Below, one piece after another: positions 59,810 to 64,000 of a DNA stretch of 64,000 nucleotides. The DNA is from Flavobacterium resistens. GTDB lineage: Bacteria; Bacteroidota; Bacteroidia; Flavobacteriales; Flavobacteriaceae. The notes beneath the pieces are model-generated. The model was given only the letters and a program-made list of their open reading frames with translations. It had not been told where the DNA came from and did no database searches. Positions within the stretch are counted from its first letter, which is position 1; the number at the start of each line of letters is the position of its first letter. The position numbers and the translations under genes are program-made. The stretch is from assembly GCF_900182645.1 (NCBI RefSeq), contig NZ_FXTA01000003.1, positions 558,001 to 622,000 on the forward strand, given 5' to 3'.

Positions 59810-59824
59810 TATCATTTAATGATA
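59810..59824. promoter_or_regulatory. Palindrome TATCATTTAATGATA upstream of the SusC promoter
   Basis: A 15-bp palindrome with a single central base, extended by imperfect AT pairs on both sides, located 33-47 bp upstream of the -7 element. This is a typical activator position; the AraC protein encoded next door is a candidate ligand. Confidence 0.45.
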
Positions 59825-59999
59825 ATATTTTTACTATATCAGTTTAAAAAAACACATATGAAAATAAAACTACACATTAATTGCGTTTTTCGCAATAGCA
59901 CCTCCTAAATCACTACTTCTTATAAATAAAAATGAACGAATCTGCAAAAAGCAAACGATTTCGTTAAAAATAATATTTGTTTGTGAAAAAAAAGTATCA

Positions 60000-60878
60000 C
60001 TACAAAATACGCTTTAATCCAGAAAAATCTTCTCTATATTGACTAGGCGTGCAGTTTTTAGTAGCTTTAAAACTACGATTGAAATTGGCAATATTATTAA
60101 AACCTGATTTAAAAGCCACTTCTGAAACACTCATATCTTTTTCAACAAGCCAGCGCGCTGCATATCCAATTCGGATATCATTAATATAATTGACAAAAGT
60201 TTTTCCGGTGCGTTTTTTAATAAATCGGTTGAATGAAATTATAGACATGCTTGCCACATTTGCAGCATCTTCTAAAGTAATTTTATCAGCAAAATTTTTC
60301 TGAACATATTCATAAACCAACTTCATTTTATCGTAATCATCAAACGTATCATAATCTACAGTATAAGTAGAAAGCAAACGCTGATTTCTGGAATTGGCAA
60401 GATCGTATAACAAGGAAGTGATTTCTAAAAAATAGTCCATACCATCTAATTTAGAAAGCCTTACAAGCCTTGGCGTTAATTCTTCGGCCACTTTTTTAGA
60501 AAACAAAATTCCATGAATCGAACGATTAAACATATCCCGAATCGGATTCATAATTCGTCTTGACAACAAAGATTCATGAAATAAATCATTATGAAACTGA
60601 ATTGTGATTTCATGTATTTTTTTACTCGTACATTTATTCAATTCCCATCCATGATATAAATTCGGACCAATCAAAACCAATTCAACATTGTCGATTTCTT
60701 CAATATTATCACCAACAACGCGCTTTACTCCTTTTCCGTTTAAAATAAAATTAATCTCAAATTCCGGATGATAATGAACTGGAAAATCAAAACTATCTTT
60801 AACTCGGTCAAAAACCAAAAAACTGTCTCCAGCAGACAGCGGCGCTATTTCTCTGTAAAAATTTTTAGTACTGCTCAT
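60000..60878 (-). CDS. AraC-family transcriptional activator
   Basis: 292 residues. The N-terminal cupin-like domain (DSFDFPVHYHPEFEINFILNG, VELVLIGPNLYHGW) is followed by a C-terminal pair of HTH motifs (TLEDAANVASMSIISFNRFIKKRTGKTFVNYIN; SVSEVAFKSGFNNIANFNRSFK) and the family end CTPSQYRE. It is cytoplasmic and probably senses a mannan breakdown product. It sits between the two halves of the mannan locus, in the same direction as the SusCD operon and divergent from GH26, and is the obvious local regulator in place of a hybrid two-component system. Confidence 0.94.
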   Translation of the reverse strand: MSSTKNFYREIAPLSAGDSFLVFDRVKDSFDFPVHYHPEFEINFILNGKGVKRVVGDNIEEIDNVELVLIGPNLYHGWELNKCTSKKIHEITIQFHNDLFHESLLSRRIMNPIRDMFNRSIHGILFSKKVAEELTPRLVRLSKLDGMDYFLEITSLLYDLANSRNQRLLSTYTVDYDTFDDYDKMKLVYEYVQKNFADKITLEDAANVASMSIISFNRFIKKRTGKTFVNYINDIRIGYAARWLVEKDMSVSEVAFKSGFNNIANFNRSFKATKNCTPSQYREDFSGLKRIL

Positions 60879-61185
60879 ATCTATATAAAGCTATTTTATG
60901 AAGTAATTAGATCTTTTTCGATTGCAATAATATGATATATAATTGATAAAATAATATTAATTACACGATAAACATCCAATTATCTTTGAAAAATAGAATT
61001 ATCGATTTTCTAAAAAGGTCATTAATAATAAACATTAATCGTTTTTAATAGAATATCTTTTTAAAGTTTTAATAATTTTATCTAAAAAACAATACTGAAT
61101 CGTCGATTGAAAATTGAAGCACAAAAATCACATTCTCAATCTCTGAATTTGTGGATATTACATCCAAAAACATTATAAAACCGGA
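60879..61185. other. 307-bp divergent control region between AraC and GH26 genes
   Basis: Very AT-rich. It contains TATCTTTG at 60981-60988 on the plus strand as a candidate -7 element for the GH26 operon, which would leave a leader of about 190 nt. No convincing promoter for the araC-type gene and no ORF were found. Confidence 0.6.
60981..60988 (+). promoter_or_regulatory. Putative -7 element of the GH26 operon
   Basis: TATCTTTG matches TAnnTTTG. It is 197 bp from the GH26 ATG, so a long leader would follow. The closest TTG is 35 nt upstream, outside normal spacing. Confidence 0.4.
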
Positions 61186-62322
61186 ATGAAAAAAAATATA
61201 CTTACCTTAATTATTGCAGTATTTATTGGAACTTCATGTTCTTCAAAATCGATTGTCGGTAATACTAATTTGTCACTTTCAGATAAAAAAGCAACACCTG
61301 AAACCGTTTCGTTGTATAAAAAACTAAATCAATTAACTCAAAAAGGATATCTTTTTGGGCATCAGGATGACCTTGCATATGGCGTAAAATGGAAGTATGA
61401 AAACGGCAGAAGCGATGTAAAAGAAACCGCAGGAGATTATCCTGCAGTTTACGGCTGGGATATTGCTGGTTTAGAAAAAGACGATTCCAAAAATATTGAC
61501 GGAGTTCCTTTTGATAAAATGAAACAATATATCAAAGAAGCCAATGAAAGAGGCGGAATTTCAACTATCAGCTGGCACTTTGATAATCCATCAACTGGAA
61601 AAAATGCTTGGGACAATACTCCAGGCGCTATAAAAACAATTTTACCAGGTGGCGAAAATCATAAAAAATTTACTTCTTGGCTTGATAAAGCTGCTGGTTT
61701 CTTTTTGTCTTTAAAAGATAAAACAGGAAAAAACATTCCGATTCTTTTCAGACCATATCATGAACTTACCGGAGGCTGGTTTTGGTGGGGAAAAGGAAAT
61801 TGTACACCAGAAGAATTCAAATCTTTATGGAAATTCACTTTGGAATATCTTCAAAAAAAAGGTGTTCACAATTTAATTTATATCTACAACACAAGCAGTT
61901 TTGGTACTAAAGAAGATTTTTTAGCCAATTATCCGGGCGATAATTACGCTGATATTTTAAGTTTTGATAGTTATCAGAATAATGATGATAAAGACGGCAA
62001 AAAATTCATTGACGAAGTTCAGAAACAACTTAAAATTGTGAACGAAATCGGACTCGAAAAACACAAATTAATTGCCGTTGCTGAAGCTGGTTATGAAGCA
62101 ATTCCGGATCCAAAATGGTGGACAGGAACTCTAAACAAAGCGATTGGCGATTATAAAATAACCTATGTCTTATTGTGGAGAAACCACGGCTGGCAGGAAA
62201 AAGAGCAAAAAATGCATTATTACGCGCCATTTCCTGGACAAGTCAGCGAAAAAGATTTTATAGATTTTTACAACCTCGACAAAACACTTTTTGAAAAAGA
62301 TATTCAGAAAGTTTTAAAATAA
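61186..62322 (+). CDS. Beta-mannanase, glycoside hydrolase family 26, lipoprotein
   Basis: 378 residues with a lipobox (VFIGTSCSS). GH26 features: QKGYLFGHQDDLAYGVKW near the N-terminus, YPAVYGWDIAGLE, SWHFDNPSTG, acid/base E193 in FRPYHELTGGWFWWG, and nucleophile E300 in IAVAEAGYEAI. It cleaves beta-1,4-mannan inside or from the end of the chain. The lipid anchor suggests attachment to the outer membrane, facing the periplasm or the surface. It leads the plus-strand operon with the GPH symporter (37 bp downstream) and the GH130 phosphorylase. Confidence 0.95.
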   Translation: MKKNILTLIIAVFIGTSCSSKSIVGNTNLSLSDKKATPETVSLYKKLNQLTQKGYLFGHQDDLAYGVKWKYENGRSDVKETAGDYPAVYGWDIAGLEKDDSKNIDGVPFDKMKQYIKEANERGGISTISWHFDNPSTGKNAWDNTPGAIKTILPGGENHKKFTSWLDKAAGFFLSLKDKTGKNIPILFRPYHELTGGWFWWGKGNCTPEEFKSLWKFTLEYLQKKGVHNLIYIYNTSSFGTKEDFLANYPGDNYADILSFDSYQNNDDKDGKKFIDEVQKQLKIVNEIGLEKHKLIAVAEAGYEAIPDPKWWTGTLNKAIGDYKITYVLLWRNHGWQEKEQKMHYYAPFPGQVSEKDFIDFYNLDKTLFEKDIQKVLK

Positions 62323-62359
62323 AAACCAAATCTAACTTACAACCTTTAAAAAGAATTCA

Positions 62360-63751
62360 ATGCACGACAAAATTAATTTAAAAGAAAAAATCGGTTACGG
62401 TCTCGGAGACGCTGCATCATCCATGTTCTGGAAAATCTTCAGTATGTATCTTCTCTTTTTCTATACTGATGTTTTCGGAATAGCCCCTGCTGTCGTAGGA
62501 ACCATGTTTCTAATCACCAGAATCTGGGATTCTTGTTTTGATCCAATTGTGGGAATCATTGCCGACAGAACAAAAACAAAATGGGGAAAATTCAGACCTT
62601 ATTTATTATGGGTTGCCGTGCCTTTTGCTGTAATTGGAGTTCTAACTTTTTACACCCCCGATTTTGACGAGAAAGGAAAAATAATATATGCCTACGTGAC
62701 CTATTCATTAATGATGATGATTTATTCGTTGATCAACGTTCCGTATGCTTCACTTCTGGGTGTAATGTCATCGGATCGAAAAGAAAGGAATACCTTGTCT
62801 TCATACCGAATGGTTTTCGCATTTGCTGGAAGTTTTTTGGCACTTTGGCTAATCGAACCTTTAGTGAATTATTTCGGCGGAAGCCTTGATTCTAAAACTG
62901 GCTGGCTGAAAACCATGATCGTTTTTGGCATTATTACAACACTATTTTTCTGGGCCTGTTTTTTCTTCACTAAAGAAAGAGTAAAACCTATTGAAAATGA
63001 AGAATCCAACTTAAAAGAAGATTTAAAAGATTTATTAAAAAATAAACCTTGGTGGATTTTACTTGGTGCCGGGATCGGAACTTTGATATTCAATTCAATT
63101 AGGGACGGTGCTGCTGTTTTTTACTTTAAATATTATGTCAGCAAGAATGTGAACTTCGATTTTTCCATCTTCGGACATGATTTTCATATGACACCAACTT
63201 CTATTTATTTCGTTTTAGGACAAGCGGCAAATATCATTGGCGTTATTTTGGCAACTCCAATTGCAAATAAAATTGGGAAGAAAAACACCTTTTTTGGCGC
63301 AATGGCCATAGCTTCAATTTTAAGCATCATTTTCTATTTCTTAGGAAAAGAAGATGTTTTCCTGATCATGACTTTCCAAATTTTAATCAGCATTTGTGCG
63401 GGCTGTATTTTCCCATTAATCTGGTCAATGTATGCTGACAGCGCTGATTATTCAGAATGGAAACAAGGACGCCGTGCAACCGGTTTGGTTTTCTCAGCTT
63501 CATCAATGTCACAAAAATTTGGTTGGACAATTGGTGGCGCGGGCGCGGGATGGCTTTTGGGTTATTATGGTTTTAAAGCCAATGTTGAACAAACAGCCAC
63601 CGCACAACACGGAATTCAATTAATGTTAAGCATACTTCCTGCAATCGCAGCAGCAATATCAGTCGCTTTTATTTTATTCTATCCTTTATCTGAAGAAAAA
63701 CTGCAAACGATCGAACAAGATTTAAACGAAAAAAGAGACCAAAAACTATAA
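62360..63751 (+). CDS. GPH-family sugar:cation symporter
   Basis: 463 residues with 12 predicted membrane helices. It belongs to the glycoside-pentoside-hexuronide:cation (MelB-like) MFS branch: KEKIGYGLGDAASSMFWKIF, FYTDVFGIAP, WDSCFDPIVGIIADRTKTKWGKFRPY (the MFS/MelB cation-site loop), YADSADYSEWKQGRRATGLVFS. It takes up mannobiose or similar mannosyl-sugars from the periplasm with H+ or Na+. It lies between GH26 and GH130, the standard arrangement in Bacteroidota mannan operons. Confidence 0.94.
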   Translation: MHDKINLKEKIGYGLGDAASSMFWKIFSMYLLFFYTDVFGIAPAVVGTMFLITRIWDSCFDPIVGIIADRTKTKWGKFRPYLLWVAVPFAVIGVLTFYTPDFDEKGKIIYAYVTYSLMMMIYSLINVPYASLLGVMSSDRKERNTLSSYRMVFAFAGSFLALWLIEPLVNYFGGSLDSKTGWLKTMIVFGIITTLFFWACFFFTKERVKPIENEESNLKEDLKDLLKNKPWWILLGAGIGTLIFNSIRDGAAVFYFKYYVSKNVNFDFSIFGHDFHMTPTSIYFVLGQAANIIGVILATPIANKIGKKNTFFGAMAIASILSIIFYFLGKEDVFLIMTFQILISICAGCIFPLIWSMYADSADYSEWKQGRRATGLVFSASSMSQKFGWTIGGAGAGWLLGYYGFKANVEQTATAQHGIQLMLSILPAIAAAISVAFILFYPLSEEKLQTIEQDLNEKRDQKL

Positions 63752-63780
63752 AAATAAATCAGATACCGAAATAAAAATAT

Positions 63781-64000
63781 ATGACAACAATAAAATCTTC
63801 AGCTGTTTTTCAGGACCGAAAAACAGCATTAGAAAAAGAACATAAAGCACTTGTGGAGCAAAAAAATGCTCCCGAAGAAAATGCTGGAAACGGAATTTAT
63901 CAGCGTTATAAAAATCCTGTTGTTACCGCAGCTCATGTGCCTTTGAATTGGCGTTTTGACTTAAACGAAAAAACAAATCCGTTTTTACAGGAAAGAATCG
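63781..64000 (+). CDS. GH130 beta-mannoside phosphorylase (3' end outside window)
   Basis: Only the first 73 residues are in the window (start ATG 63781). KNPVVTAAHVPLNWRFDLNEKTNPFLQERI is the N-terminal signature of GH130 4-O-beta-D-mannosyl-D-glucose phosphorylases. These cytoplasmic enzymes cleave mannosyl-glucose (made from mannobiose by an epimerase) to mannose 1-phosphate and glucose using phosphate. An epimerase gene would be expected just beyond the window. It is 29 bp downstream of the symporter, in the same operon. Confidence 0.88.
   Translation, partial: MTTIKSSAVFQDRKTALEKEHKALVEQKNAPEENAGNGIYQRYKNPVVTAAHVPLNWRFDLNEKTNPFLQERI

Larger units (their letters stand above)
59688..59999. 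other. 312-bp control region upstream of SusC
   Basis: It lies between the AraC gene end and the SusC start, both on the minus strand. It contains the -7 element at 59770, the palindrome at 59810-59824 and a small inverted repeat ATTGCG-N5-CGCAAT at 59880-59896. No gene is seen. Confidence 0.7.

Overview
The window is chromosomal DNA of a Flavobacterium-like member of the Bacteroidota. The evidence is low G+C, TAnnTTTG-type -7 promoter elements instead of strong Shine-Dalgarno sites, SusC/SusD proteins, two secreted proteins with type IX secretion (T9SS) type B C-termini, lipoboxes of the form SC, 2TM-domain proteins and FadL-type outer-membrane proteins. No phage, plasmid, insertion sequence or CRISPR array is visible. 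Species cannot be fixed from the sequence alone.

Layout. 1-2.4 kb: end of a CCA-adding enzyme gene and heme A synthase. 2.6-10.7 kb (minus strand): a TonB-dependent receptor, then a probable operon of a DUF2141 protein, a TPR-like exported protein, a LytS-type histidine kinase fused to a 2TM domain, seven free-standing 2TM proteins in tandem, and a LytTR response regulator. This is the most unusual cluster in the window. 10.8-18.8 kb: small metabolic genes, a ClC channel and an HPP protein, a four-helix-bundle gene enclosed by inverted period-8 repeat arrays, an NdpA-type nucleoid protein, and an SDR/TetR pair with two matching palindromic operators. 19-28.4 kb: a large GAF protein, an HD-PycTM (DUF5706) protein, a lipoprotein that joins a metallophosphoesterase, a kinase-like domain and an Omp85-like barrel, and a two-gene operon of a possible kinase-fold protein and a propeller lipoprotein. 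28.5-37.3 kb: an ABC exporter and two T9SS substrates. 37.4-49.5 kb: housekeeping genes (typA, rpsT, two tRNA-Glu, proS, rimO), a PAS histidine kinase with its receiver, cell-envelope proteins and an amidase. 49.8-51 kb: a porin.

51.5-64 kb is a polysaccharide utilisation locus aimed at beta-mannan. SusC, SusD, an IPT/TIG lipoprotein, a GH27 alpha-galactosidase and a GH5 enzyme form one minus-strand operon. An AraC regulator sits between it and a plus-strand operon of a GH26 mannanase, a GPH sugar:cation symporter and a GH130 phosphorylase that is cut by the window end. Predicted flow: surface GH26/GH5 cleavage, import through SusCD, galactose removal by GH27, inner-membrane import by the symporter, and cytoplasmic phosphorolysis.

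Degenerate short-period repeats (period 8: CTAAGNNN; period 7: ATTCGTA or TCACATT) recur between genes. In three places the CTAAG type forms an inverted pair around a core that is a small palindrome, a terminator hairpin, or the four-helix-bundle gene. This looks like an undescribed repeat/protein partnership.
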